A stretch of 64,000 nt of DNA, from NCBI GenBank assembly GCA_036497945.1, contig DASXIN010000080.1, positions 1-64,000 of the forward strand, written 5' to 3'. This document shows, one piece after another, positions 1-8,185 of this stretch. A program made the translations under genes and the position numbers. Under the pieces are notes generated by a model, which did no database searches, had not been told where the DNA came from, and saw only the letters and a list, made by a program, of their open reading frames with translations. Within the stretch, counting starts at the first letter, position 1; the number at the start of each line of letters is the position of its first letter. Origin of the DNA: RYN-230 sp036497945. GTDB taxonomy: Bacteria; Actinomycetota; Actinomycetes; Streptosporangiales; Streptosporangiaceae.

Positions 1-358
1 ACACCACGACCGCGCCCAGCGTGGTCAGCGCCAGCCAGCAGATCAGGTACTCCGGGGTGGTCCGCGCGGTCACCATGACCAGGTCCCCGTGCCGCACGCC
101 CGCGTCGCGCAAGCTGGCGGCGGCCGCGGCGACCTGGCCCAGCGCGGCGGCGAAGCTGAGCGTGCCCGCGTCGCTGCGCACCCAGATGCCGTCCGGGTCG
201 CGGGCCGCCGCGTCGGCCAGGACCTGCGGGATGGTCCGGGACGGCGGCGCGTCAGCCGGCCCGGTCAGGATGACCTCGCGGCCGGGTGCTCCCGCACCGT
301 GACCCGGCCGCTCGCGCCGCTGACACAGATTCGCTTCGCCATCCCGCCAGGATGCCAC
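1..358 (-). CDS. AMP-dependent acyl-CoA synthetase/ligase, N-terminal part (runs off the window)
   Basis: Only the first ~119 residues lie in the window. The frame contains RTIPQVLADAAARDPDG and GVRHGDLVMVTARTTPEYL, then a hydrophobic LALTTLGAVVV. This is the usual N-terminal pattern of AMP-binding (ANL superfamily) enzymes, which activate carboxylic acids with ATP and load them onto CoA or a carrier protein. The start chosen is GTG at 358, with a GGAGG box 5 nt upstream. It lies 38 nt after the stop of the 52-codon gene at 397-555, so the two are probably cotranscribed. The adenylation core motifs and substrate pocket are outside the window, so the substrate cannot be guessed. Confidence 0.7.
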   Translation of the reverse strand, partial: MASWRDGEANLCQRRERPGHGAGAPGREVILTGPADAPPSRTIPQVLADAAARDPDGIWVRSDAGTLSFAAALGQVAAAAASLRDAGVRHGDLVMVTARTTPEYLICWLALTTLGAVVV

Positions 359-396
359 GCCCGCCTCCGGCGGGAACGATCAGGACGGCGCTCTGC

Positions 397-555
397 TTAC
401 CGGATTCCGCTCGTCAGGCAGGCACAGGTGAGCGCGCCGGCCGCGCCGAGCGCCGCGCTGCCGAACACGAACGAGCGCCGGGACGGAGGCGGGGGCTGCT
501 CCGGCCCAGCACCGCCGCGGTCCGCCCCAGCTGGCCCGTTCTCCTCATCGGTCAC
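397..555 (-). CDS. 52-residue protein with a twin-arginine-like leader
   Basis: This is a short gene opening with GTG at 555 behind a GGGAGG box. It has a hydrophilic Pro-rich N-terminus, then SRRSFVFGSAALGAAG, a twin arginine followed by a small-residue hydrophobic stretch. It ends in TCACLTSGIR with two cysteines. This resembles a Tat signal or lipoprotein leader with almost no mature protein behind it. It could be a real single-span membrane peptide, or the surviving start of a longer exported protein such as a Rieske-type one that is now truncated. The good ribosome site and the closely following synthetase gene argue for expression. No family is recognised. Confidence 0.45.
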   Translation of the reverse strand: MTDEENGPAGADRGGAGPEQPPPPSRRSFVFGSAALGAAGALTCACLTSGIR

Positions 556-665
556 CGCGTGCCTCCCTCAACGGGCGTGGACGCCGCTCACCGTAGGGGG
601 CACAGCTGTCCGGCGGGTGAGCACCGGGCTGCGCGGGCCTGACGCGCCCAGGAACAGCGCGCGGC

Positions 666-1607
666 TCAGGGCGTCGGGGTGACCGCCTGCGCGGAGCCCC
701 GCCCGGTGCCGGGGGTTGGCGTGGCGGCCGGGCCTGACGACGGCACCGAAGACGGCGAGGTGGTCGGGGACGGCGCCGTGCCGGACGGGGTGGCCGCGGG
801 TGACGAACTGGGCGCGGTGCTCCCGCTGGACTGGGTGGCCGGGCTGCGGCTGGCGGGCGGAGTGGCCGGGTGCTTGTTCGGCCCGTGGCCGCCCCCGCCG
901 ACCAGGTTGCCGACGGTCGTCCCGGTGGAGTGCTTGCCCCACACGACCGCGCTCAGCGGCTTGCCCGCCGACAGCTCGATGATCGTGACCACCACCATGA
1001 CGGCCAGGAACAGGCTCAGCGTGACCCCGCCGTAGGCCAGCCACTGCCGCCGGCTGATGTTCCGCCACCACGGGCCGCTGCCGCTGCCGTCCGGGGCCGC
1101 CCCGCCGCTGAGCTCACCGGTGGCATGCTCACCCGCGGTGTGGCCGGCTGTCTCCGCAACCACCCGGCGCTGCCACTGGCTGGTCGCGGCCGGGATGATC
1201 TGGGTCTCGGTGGCGTCTGGTGAGGGGTCCGGACCGCGGCCGTTGTACCGGCCGGCGTCCGGGCCGCCGGCGCCGCGGGCCGCCCTGCTCGGCGCCAGCG
1301 TCTCGGTGGCGGCATCACCCAGCCGGGCCGGGTCAGGCGGCTGGCCCGCGGCGTGCCTGGCGTGCTGGCCAGCATCGGTCTGCCGGTGCCGGAGCACCTC
1401 CCCGGCGGCCTTCAGCCGCTCCTGGGAGCGTCTCAGGTAGTGCCGGTACACCTCGGTTCCCGTGGTGCTGGCGATGCTGCCGACCGCGGCACCCGCCAGG
1501 GTGCCGCCGACGCCGAGAGAGGACGCCAGGAACGCGCCGGTCAGAGCAGCCAGCAGGCTGGCGATGATCTGGGTGAGACTCAGCTGGAGCCCGCCCGGCC
1601 GGCTCAT
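666..1607 (-). CDS. Two-part membrane protein with Ser/Thr/Pro-rich extracytoplasmic tail
   Basis: The protein has 313 residues. The N-terminus (about residues 8-50) is hydrophobic and glycine/alanine-rich (IIASLLAALTGAFLASS). A hydrophilic cytoplasmic stretch with YRHYLRRSQERLKAAGE follows. One clear membrane span lies near residues 190-212 (VTLSLFLAVMVVVTIIEL). The last ~90 residues are nearly all Ser, Thr, Pro, Ala and Gly, as in cell-wall-spanning linkers. Proteins of this layout are common hypothetical membrane proteins in filamentous actinobacteria. No catalytic motif is visible and no function is assigned. The start is ATG at 1607. Confidence 0.7.
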   Translation of the reverse strand: MSRPGGLQLSLTQIIASLLAALTGAFLASSLGVGGTLAGAAVGSIASTTGTEVYRHYLRRSQERLKAAGEVLRHRQTDAGQHARHAAGQPPDPARLGDAATETLAPSRAARGAGGPDAGRYNGRGPDPSPDATETQIIPAATSQWQRRVVAETAGHTAGEHATGELSGGAAPDGSGSGPWWRNISRRQWLAYGGVTLSLFLAVMVVVTIIELSAGKPLSAVVWGKHSTGTTVGNLVGGGGHGPNKHPATPPASRSPATQSSGSTAPSSSPAATPSGTAPSPTTSPSSVPSSGPAATPTPGTGRGSAQAVTPTP

Positions 1608-1792
1608 GAACTATCCCCCTTTTGCCCGGTTTGATCCTTGACGAGCTTATGCGCGGCCCTCCACTCCCCGGACGGCCGGGCAGCAAACCCGGCGGCACGC
1701 GGGGTGACCAGGCAGTGTCCCCGAGGTGTAGTCGGCGCCGGCCAGCTCATTCAGGCCCGGTTCGCGGCCTGGGCCGGGCAGCCGCCGGGCGC

Positions 1793-1798
1793 TACCGT
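1793..1798 (+). promoter_or_regulatory. Candidate -10 box for the oxidase gene (leaderless)
   Basis: TACCGT lies 6 bp before the GTG at 1805, the spacing expected if transcription starts at the start codon. The rest of the 197-bp gap from 1608 shows no other gene. Confidence 0.45.
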
Positions 1799-1804
1799 GC
1801 AGGG

Positions 1805-2791
1805 GTGACGGATGCCCTGGTGATCGGGGCCGGCGTGGCCGGCCTGACGACCGCCATCTGCCTGGCCGAGGCCGGGCTGCGGGTCGTGATCAGGACGGCC
1901 GAGCCGCCCGGGCGGACCACGTCGGCGGTGGCCGGCGCCATCTGGGGGCCGCACCTGGTCGAGGACAGCGACCGGGTCGCCGGCTGGTGCGCCGACACGC
2001 TCGGCACGCTCACCGGGCTGGCCGGCCAGCCCGGCACCGGTGTCCGGCTGGCCGGCGGGGTGATGGCCACCCGGGCGGCCGACGGCGCCCCGGACCTGCC
2101 CGCCGAGCTGGCCACCGTGGGCGGCGGGATCCGGCCGTGCCCCGTGGCCGATCTGCCGGCCGGCTTCGCCGCTGGCTGGCGGTACACCGCCCCGGTCGTC
2201 TCGATGCCGGTGTACCTGGACTACCTGCTGGGCCGGTTCCGCCAGGCCGGCGGTGAGCTGCGCGTCGGGACCGTGGCCTCGCTGGCCGAGGCGGCCGCGG
2301 GCACGGCCGCCCCGGTGATCGTGAACTGCGCCGGGACCGGGGCGCACGACCTGGTCCCCGACCCGGCCATCATCCCGTACCGCGGCCAGGTCGTGGTGGC
2401 CGAGAACCCGGGCCTGACCGAGTTCTTCATCGGCGAGCCCGACGGGGAACACGAGATGGTCTACGTGTTCCCGCACGCGGGCCGGGTGGTGCTGGGCGGC
2501 ACCGAGGTGGCGGGCGACTGGTCGGCCGAGCCGGACCCGGGCACGGCCCGCCGGATCCTGCGCGACTGCGCCGCCGTCGACCACCGGCTGGCCACCGCCC
2601 GGGTCATCGAGCACCGGGTCGGGTTCCGCCCGGCCCGCGCCCAGGTGCGGCTGGAGGCCGAGGAGACCGTGGCCGCCGACGGCAGCAGCCAGCGCCTGCT
2701 GGTGCACAACTACGGCCACGGCGGCGCCGGGGTCACGCTGTCCTGGGGCTGCGCCCGCGAGGTAGCCAGCCTGGTCGCCGAGCTGGCCTAG
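1805..2791 (+). CDS. FAD-dependent oxidoreductase, D-amino-acid oxidase family
   Basis: This 328-residue flavoprotein, of normal size for the family, would oxidatively deaminate D-amino acids or glycine-like amines using FAD and O2. It opens with the dinucleotide-binding motif GAGVAG (residues 8-13). AGAIWGPHLVED is the segment that packs on the flavin, IPYRGQVVVAENP is mid-protein, and HNYGHGGAGVTLSWG is the C-terminal FAD-contact signature of DAO proteins. The frame stays open further upstream, but the FAD motif must sit at the N-terminus and a TAnnnT box precedes this GTG. The gene converges on the next one, the two stop codons sharing a CTAG. Substrate is not determinable; ThiO-type glycine oxidase is an alternative. 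Confidence 0.85.
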   Translation: MTDALVIGAGVAGLTTAICLAEAGLRVVIRTAEPPGRTTSAVAGAIWGPHLVEDSDRVAGWCADTLGTLTGLAGQPGTGVRLAGGVMATRAADGAPDLPAELATVGGGIRPCPVADLPAGFAAGWRYTAPVVSMPVYLDYLLGRFRQAGGELRVGTVASLAEAAAGTAAPVIVNCAGTGAHDLVPDPAIIPYRGQVVVAENPGLTEFFIGEPDGEHEMVYVFPHAGRVVLGGTEVAGDWSAEPDPGTARRILRDCAAVDHRLATARVIEHRVGFRPARAQVRLEAEETVAADGSSQRLLVHNYGHGGAGVTLSWGCAREVASLVAELA

Positions 2792-3579
2792 AAGCCGGGG
2801 AACACCGCGCGGAGCCGGTCCAGGTCGATCCCCTCGGCGGTGTAGCCCGGGGTGTGCTCCGGGTCGAGCCGCCCGTACAGCAGCCGGAGCAGCGCTTCGG
2901 CGGGCAGCTCAAGGACGCCGTCCACCGCGGTGCTATCCGACTCCGTGCCGTCCGCCCAGCTGGACAGCGTGACCGGCTCGCCCACGTCCAGCAGGTAGTC
3001 GCCGTCCGGGCCGGTGGTCCGCACCCGGACCCGGAAACTGTCGCCGGCCGGCTTGGCCACGAACGACAGCAGCTGGCTGATCTGCTCGAGGGCCTCCGGC
3101 ACCGCGTCCGGCAGCACGGTGGCCGCCGGGTCGCTGACCACGGCCACGTCCCAGGTGTGCACGGCGTGCTCGCTGAGCCGCAGCCGGACCAGCCCGGCCG
3201 CGTCCAGCTGACGGCCGAAGAGGTCCAGCCGGATCCCGGCGAGCTGCTCGTCGGTGAGCTGCTCCAGCCGGCTGACGTGCTGCTCGTCCCAGGTCAGGGC
3301 GTCGGCCGCCTGGGCCTCCGGGGTCCGGTTGTTCCACGCGTCCCAGATCGGCTGGAAACTGTCCCGGTCCAGCCGCCCGTTCCCGCTCAGCGCGGCGGAC
3401 AGGTTCAGGGTGCCGATCTCGGCGCCGCTGCCCAGGTGGGACAGGACCTGCGCGATGGTCCAGTCGCGGTCGTAGGACTGCGCCCGCAACTGGTCGGGGC
3501 CGAGCGGCTGGGCCACAGCGGCCAGCCGGTCATGGGAGTCGCGCAGGATGCCAATCAGTACACGGGGGTCTGAGGTCAC
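2788..3579 (-). CDS. Maleylpyruvate-isomerase/DinB-type mycothiol-dependent enzyme
   Basis: This 263-residue protein belongs to the actinobacterial DinB-like metal-binding family (MDMPI_N domain). Characterised members use mycothiol as cofactor, as in maleylpyruvate isomerase. Family features are the N-terminal LIGILRDSHDRLAAV helix, DWTIAQVLSHLGSGAEI with its conserved His, and LRLSEHAVHTWDVAV with the second and third metal-ligand type histidines. A C-terminal beta-rich domain follows. The start is GTG at 3579 behind GGAGAC; the open frame upstream is low-complexity and not conserved-looking. It is divergent from the F420-type oxidoreductase gene. The substrate is unknown; detoxification or thiol transfer is the usual guess. 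Confidence 0.75.
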   Translation of the reverse strand: MTSDPRVLIGILRDSHDRLAAVAQPLGPDQLRAQSYDRDWTIAQVLSHLGSGAEIGTLNLSAALSGNGRLDRDSFQPIWDAWNNRTPEAQAADALTWDEQHVSRLEQLTDEQLAGIRLDLFGRQLDAAGLVRLRLSEHAVHTWDVAVVSDPAATVLPDAVPEALEQISQLLSFVAKPAGDSFRVRVRTTGPDGDYLLDVGEPVTLSSWADGTESDSTAVDGVLELPAEALLRLLYGRLDPEHTPGYTAEGIDLDRLRAVFPGF

Positions 3580-3627
3580 GGCTGGAGTCTCCGTTCGGGT
3601 CTGCTGTGTTTTGCCCAACACAGACCC

Positions 3628-3633
3628 TAGGGT
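3628..3633 (+). promoter_or_regulatory. Candidate -10 box for the F420-type oxidoreductase gene
   Basis: TAGGGT lies 7 bp before the ATG at 3641. A GAGGA stretch also precedes the ATG, so a leadered transcript cannot be excluded. Confidence 0.4.
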
Positions 3634-3640
3634 GTGAGGA

Positions 3641-4576
3641 ATGCGGATCGGATTCGGCGCCCCGGTATCGGGCATCTGGGCCACCCCGGGCAACCTGGCC
3701 GGGTTCGCGGCCAGCGCGGAGGCCGCCGGATACGCCTCGCTGTGGACGTTCCAGCGGCTGATCGTGCCGGAAGGCTCGGCCATGGAGCCGGTGTACCACA
3801 GCGTGCTGGACCCGATGGTGGCGCTCGGCTTCCTGGCCGGGGCGACGCACCGGATCCGGCTCGGCGTCGCGGTGGTGAACATGCCCTACCTCGCGCCCAG
3901 CTACCTGGCCAAGATGGCCGCGACCGCGGATGTGCTGTCCAGCGGGCGGCTCGACCTGGGCCTGGGTATCGGCTGGATGCCGGAAGAGTTCACCGTGGCC
4001 GACGCGACCACGGCGCACCGCGGCGCCCGCACCGCCGAGTACCTGGAGGTGCTGCGCCGCGCCTGGGCGGACGGGGTGACCGAGTTCAGCGGCCGGTTCT
4101 ACCAGGTGCCGGCGGGCCGGATGGCGCCCAAGCCGGTGCAGCGGCCCGGGCCGCCGATCCTGCTGGCCGGCCTGGTGCCCGCCGCGCTGCAGCGGGCCGG
4201 GCGGCTGGCCGACGGCTGGGTGACGTCCAGCCGGACCGACCTGTCCCGGATCGGCGAGGGGATCGCGCTGGTCCGCGCGGCGGCCGAGGAGGCGGGCCGG
4301 GACCCGGCCGCGATCCGCATCGTGTGCCGCGGCGTGGTCCGGGCCGGGGCGCCGCTGACCGTGCCGGAGGGCGGCGGCCGGCTGCTGCTGTCCGGCAGCT
4401 ACGCCGACATCCGGGACGACACGCGGTGGCTGGCCGGGCAGGGCGTCACCGAGCTGTTCTACGACCTGAACTGGGACCCGCTGATCGGCTCCCCCACCGC
4501 CGACCCGGTCGGCGCGGTGGCCCGGGCCGAGGAGATCCTCGCCGAACTGGCCCCGGGCCGGGATTCCGAGCGCTAG
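3641..4576 (+). CDS. Luciferase-like (LLM class) F420-dependent oxidoreductase
   Basis: This 311-residue TIM-barrel protein is of the bacterial luciferase-like family, in which actinobacterial members usually use coenzyme F420 or FMN for hydride transfer. It opens with MRIGFGAPVSGIWATP and carries AEAAGYASLWTFQRL, TDVLSSGRLDLGLGIGW-type core sequence (here ATADVLSSGRLDLGLGIGW), and LADGWVTSS near residue 190. These are diagnostic strands of the family, close to the TIGR03619 group. It is divergent from the mycothiol-type enzyme, and its stop TAG overlaps the LuxR gene's stop across a CTAG. The substrate cannot be read from the sequence. Confidence 0.85.
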   Translation: MRIGFGAPVSGIWATPGNLAGFAASAEAAGYASLWTFQRLIVPEGSAMEPVYHSVLDPMVALGFLAGATHRIRLGVAVVNMPYLAPSYLAKMAATADVLSSGRLDLGLGIGWMPEEFTVADATTAHRGARTAEYLEVLRRAWADGVTEFSGRFYQVPAGRMAPKPVQRPGPPILLAGLVPAALQRAGRLADGWVTSSRTDLSRIGEGIALVRAAAEEAGRDPAAIRIVCRGVVRAGAPLTVPEGGGRLLLSGSYADIRDDTRWLAGQGVTELFYDLNWDPLIGSPTADPVGAVARAEEILAELAPGRDSER

Positions 4577-7500
4577 CCGTCGGCGGGGCGGAGGCCGGCT
4601 TGCAGGGCGATGGCGGCCGCCTCGGTGCGGCTAGCCGCGCCCAGCTTAGCCATGATGTTGGACACGTGCACGCTGGCCGTCTTGGGCGCGATGAACAGCG
4701 CCGCGGCGATCTCCCGGTTGCTCCGCCCGGCGGCCAGCACCCGGAGCACCTCCCGCTCCCGGTTGGTCAGCCCGGCCAGCGCGTCCGGCGCCCCTGCACC
4801 AGCACCAGGCCGCGACCCAGGACCCGCGGCCGGGCTGAGCCGGGCCCGGCGGCCCAGGTCATCCAGGGCGGCCTGGAGCGGGGCCGCGCCCAGCTCGGCG
4901 GCGGCCGCCGCGGCCAGGCCCCATTCCCGCTCGGCGTCGGCGCGCTGCCCGGCCTCGGCCAGCGCCTCGGCCAGCCGCCACCGGGACCGGGCCGTCTCGT
5001 AGACGAAGTCCGGGCTGAACTCGGCGACCACCGCCTGCCAGGCCTCCGGCGAGTTGTCCCCGCGGGCGCGGCCCCATTCCGCCTCGGCCCGGGCCGCCCA
5101 GCCGCGGCCCTCCACGCCGAGCACGAACTTGGGCCGGGCCGGGTAGGCCGCGCCCTCCCGGGCCGCGTCCACCAGCACTTCGGCCGCGTCCACCTCGGCT
5201 TGCGCCGCCTGCTCGTCGCCGGCCGCGCGGGCCCGCCGGGCCTGGTCGGCCCGGGCGGCCAGGCCGATGGCCGCGACCCGGATCACCTGCGGGCCGTAGC
5301 CCTTGGCGATGCCGCTGCAGCAGGCTAGCGTGGCCGCGGCCTCGGCCAGCACGGTCGGGTAGTCGGCGCGCCACAGCGCATGCTCGGCCAGCAGGCCGTG
5401 GCTGAGGTAGGCGGTGAACGCGTCGGCGGGCCAGAACGGCTCCAGCCAGGCCCGGCGTTCCGCCACCGCTGGACTGCCCCGGGCCACGTCGAGGAACAGG
5501 GCCATGGCCGACAGCCGCGCCTCGGCCACCGTGGTAACCCGCATGCCGAAGCCGTCCGCGAGCTGCTGCGCGTGATCCCAGCAGCCGTCCGCGAAGTGCG
5601 CCAGGTAATGCATGTACTGCAGGTCCAGGCCGTACGGGGCGAGCTGGAGGCCGGCCGCCTCGGCGCGGTGCACGCCCTCGTGTGCGGCCTCGGCCGCCGC
5701 CGCGATGTCGCCGCGTTCCAGCCGGACCCGGCTGACCTGGAACGCGGCGCGCAGCTCCGAGCCCATCATGGCGTGCGCGGTGGCCTGCCCGTAGGCCTGC
5801 ACGAACAGCTCGATGGCCCGCTCCAGCGAACCGTCCCGCTCGGCCAGCAGGCCCATGGTGACCAGCGCGTCGGCTTCCACCGCGGGCCGCCCGGCGGCCC
5901 GGGCCGCGGCGGCGGCCTCCTCGGCCCGGTGGCCCGCCGCGATCTCGTCGCCGCGGTACATCAGCGTCTGCGCGTGGGTGGACAGCGCCCGGGCGTGCTC
6001 CCGGCTGGGCGGGTCGTCGGGCAGCATGCCGACCGCGGTGGCGGCCGCATCTTCCGCCTCGGCCGGCTCCTCCATCTCGAGCAGGTAGTAGGCCAGCCGC
6101 TCGTGCACCCGGGAGGCGAGCACCGGGTCGGACCGCTCGCTCAGGAAACCGCGGGTCCGCTTGAGCTGCTGCACCGCCCGCGGCACGTCCCCGCTGGACG
6201 CGGCGCAGTTGGCCGAGCGCAGCGCCAGCTCGCCGCGGCCCTGCCCGGCCAGCCGCTCCGGCTCACTGACCCGGTCCCACAGGGACAGCGCGCCGTCATA
6301 GTGCTGGTGCGCCTCGGCCGGCGCGGCCAGCCGTTCCGCTTCCTGCCCGGCCCGGACCGAGGCGGCGAACGCACCCGCGATGTCGTGGCTGGCCAGGCAG
6401 TGGTAGGCCAGCTCGGCGGCGGCGCCGGGCACGGCCTGCCGGGCCGGGTCGGCCAGCAGCTCGGCGATCCGGGCATGCAGCCGGCTCCGCTCGCTGGGCA
6501 GCAGGTCCCCGTACAGCGCCTCGCGGATCAGCGCATGCCGGAATCGGTACCCGTCCGGGCCGGCCAGCAGCAGCTGGTCCGCCACCGCCTCGTGCACCGC
6601 GGCCTCGTAGCTGGCCTCGTCCAGGCCGGACGCCTCGCGCACCATGTCGTCGTCGATGTGCCGGCCGGCCACCGCGGCGGCCCGCAGCACCTGCTGCGCG
6701 GCGTCGGACAGCCGCTCCACCCGGGCCAGCAGCAGCCCGGCCAGCCCGCTGGGCAGCGGTGGGCCGCCCAGGCTGGCCTGCCCCGGGCCGGACAGCCCCG
6801 GGTCGGCCAGCAGCGGCCCGGCGGGTAGCGCACTGGCCGACAGCAGCTCCTCGGCGTAGTACGGGTTGCCGTCGGCCCGGGCCACGATGCGGTGCAGCGC
6901 GGCCGGGTCCAGCCGGGCGGAGGCCAGCGCGGTCAGGTGGTCCGTCATGTCCTCGTAGCCGAGCGGCCCCAGCTCGATGGCGGCCACGCTGGGCAGCCGG
7001 AGCAGCTCGGCCACCACCGGCCGGAGCGGATGCCGCCGGTGCAGGTCGTCGGTGCGGAACGTGACCACCACGGCCACCTGTTCCCGGTGCAGTACCCGGC
7101 TGAGGAAGGTGATCAGGTCCCGGGTGGACCGGTCGGCCCAGTGCAGGTCCTCCAGGATGAGCAGGACCGGGCGGGTGGCGGCCAGCTCGGCCAGCAGCCC
7201 GAGCACCGCGCCGAACAGCTGCTGCTGGGCCAGCCCGGAGATCTCCCCGTCGGCCGGGTCGGGCGGCCGGTCGGGCAGCAGCCGGCTGAGCACCGGCCGG
7301 GCGGCCAGCGCCTCGGCCAGCGGCGCGGCGGCTGGCCCGGCGGCGCCCTCGCGCAGCGCGTCGGCCAGCGGCAGGTACGGGATGCTGTCGCCCAGCTCGG
7401 CGCAGCGCCCGGACAGCACCAGGAAGCCGCGCTCGGCGGCCCGCGCGGCCAGCTCGCTGACCAGCCGGGTCTTGCCTACCCCGGCGTCCCCGCTGACCAG

Positions 7501-7602
7501 CGCGTGGGTCGGGCGCCCGGCGCGGGCATCGTCGAGCAGGCCGAGCAGGCGGGTCAGTTCACCGTCCCTGCCGACCAGCCGTCCCGATGCAGCCCGCAGC
7601 AC
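4573..7602 (-). CDS. Large AAA-ATPase LuxR-family transcriptional regulator
   Basis: A 1009-residue STAND-type regulator. The N-terminus is an AAA ATPase with Walker A GDAGVGKT (residues 38-45) and Walker B-like PVLLILEDLHWAD (about 146-158). A long alpha-helical repeat region (roughly 370-900, many Ala/Glu-rich TPR-like segments) follows. The C-terminus is a LuxR helix-turn-helix beginning LTNREREVLRVLAAG near residue 945. Proteins of this size class act as ligand- or partner-gated activators, often near secondary-metabolism or catabolic genes. Here the neighbours are a divergent PRC-barrel gene and a convergent F420-type oxidoreductase gene, so the target is not obvious. The start at 7602 gives a conventional leader (MLRAASGRLVGRDGEL). 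Confidence 0.88.
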   Translation of the reverse strand: MLRAASGRLVGRDGELTRLLGLLDDARAGRPTHALVSGDAGVGKTRLVSELAARAAERGFLVLSGRCAELGDSIPYLPLADALREGAAGPAAAPLAEALAARPVLSRLLPDRPPDPADGEISGLAQQQLFGAVLGLLAELAATRPVLLILEDLHWADRSTRDLITFLSRVLHREQVAVVVTFRTDDLHRRHPLRPVVAELLRLPSVAAIELGPLGYEDMTDHLTALASARLDPAALHRIVARADGNPYYAEELLSASALPAGPLLADPGLSGPGQASLGGPPLPSGLAGLLLARVERLSDAAQQVLRAAAVAGRHIDDDMVREASGLDEASYEAAVHEAVADQLLLAGPDGYRFRHALIREALYGDLLPSERSRLHARIAELLADPARQAVPGAAAELAYHCLASHDIAGAFAASVRAGQEAERLAAPAEAHQHYDGALSLWDRVSEPERLAGQGRGELALRSANCAASSGDVPRAVQQLKRTRGFLSERSDPVLASRVHERLAYYLLEMEEPAEAEDAAATAVGMLPDDPPSREHARALSTHAQTLMYRGDEIAAGHRAEEAAAAARAAGRPAVEADALVTMGLLAERDGSLERAIELFVQAYGQATAHAMMGSELRAAFQVSRVRLERGDIAAAAEAAHEGVHRAEAAGLQLAPYGLDLQYMHYLAHFADGCWDHAQQLADGFGMRVTTVAEARLSAMALFLDVARGSPAVAERRAWLEPFWPADAFTAYLSHGLLAEHALWRADYPTVLAEAAATLACCSGIAKGYGPQVIRVAAIGLAARADQARRARAAGDEQAAQAEVDAAEVLVDAAREGAAYPARPKFVLGVEGRGWAARAEAEWGRARGDNSPEAWQAVVAEFSPDFVYETARSRWRLAEALAEAGQRADAEREWGLAAAAAAELGAAPLQAALDDLGRRARLSPAAGPGSRPGAGAGAPDALAGLTNREREVLRVLAAGRSNREIAAALFIAPKTASVHVSNIMAKLGAASRTEAAAIALQAGLRPADG

Positions 7603-7751
7603 TAGTCAAGTATCACAGGCCAGGCAAGGGCGTTATTCCAATACTGGCCCAGCCGGGCGGACCGGCGGATTCGTCCCGGCCCGCTCACCTGGATACAAAG
7701 CTCGCGGGGATCCCGCTGCCGGCCGCGCGGCGGCAGGAGGATACTGCCTAC

Positions 7752-8129
7752 ATGGACAGCCGAAGCGATAGCCCGGGCGAGGACCCAGCTGTTTCCTACC
7801 TGGCTGCCGTGCCTGGCACCCCGGTGCTCACCCGCAGCGGCACCGAGATCGGCACCGTGGAGCATGTGCTCCAGGTGCCCGAACTCGACCTGTTCGATGG
7901 CATCGTGATCGCCACCGACTGGGGGCTCCGGTTCATCGACGCCGACCAGGTCGACCGGATCACCATCCGGTACGTCCGGTCCAACCTGGACGACGCCGAG
8001 GCCAGCAAGCTGCCGCCGCCGGACGGGCCGCCGGTGTTCCGGGTCAACGCGCTGGAGGACATCGGGAACTCGCTGCACGACCGGCTCGGCCGGATGTTCC
8101 GCCGCCCGCACTGGACCCGGGAGAAGTAG
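7752..8129 (+). CDS. PRC-barrel-like domain protein
   Basis: This 125-residue protein has a PRC-barrel-like beta domain. GTPVLTRSGTEIGTVEHVL followed by LDLFDGIVIATDWGLRFID matches the pattern of a conserved residue tract around the barrel strands. PRC barrels serve in RNA processing (RimM) or as regulatory modules in stress and photosynthesis proteins. The C-terminal tail (DRLGRMFRRPHWTREK) is basic. The ATG at 7752 was chosen because an AGGAGG box lies about 12 nt upstream and the residues before it are low-complexity. A strong hairpin follows the stop. Its biological role is unknown. Confidence 0.7.
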   Translation: MDSRSDSPGEDPAVSYLAAVPGTPVLTRSGTEIGTVEHVLQVPELDLFDGIVIATDWGLRFIDADQVDRITIRYVRSNLDDAEASKLPPPDGPPVFRVNALEDIGNSLHDRLGRMFRRPHWTREK

Positions 8130-8141
8130 CGGCGGCGGGAA

Positions 8142-8168
8142 ATCCCAGGCGCGGCAGGCGCCTGGGAT
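8142..8168 (+). terminator. GC-rich hairpin after the PRC-barrel gene
   Basis: A perfect 11-bp stem (ATCCCAGGCGC and GCGCCTGGGAT) encloses a 5-nt loop GGCAG, starting 12 nt after the stop at 8129 and ending just before the valS promoter. There is no T-run, as is common in actinobacterial terminators. Confidence 0.65.
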
Positions 8169-8172
8169 GCGC

Positions 8173-8178
8173 TACCCT
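8173..8178 (+). promoter_or_regulatory. Candidate -10 box for valS (leaderless)
   Basis: TACCCT lies 7 bp before the ATG at 8186. Together with the hairpin just upstream it isolates valS transcription from the PRC-barrel gene. Confidence 0.45.
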
Positions 8179-8185
8179 GTCCGCC

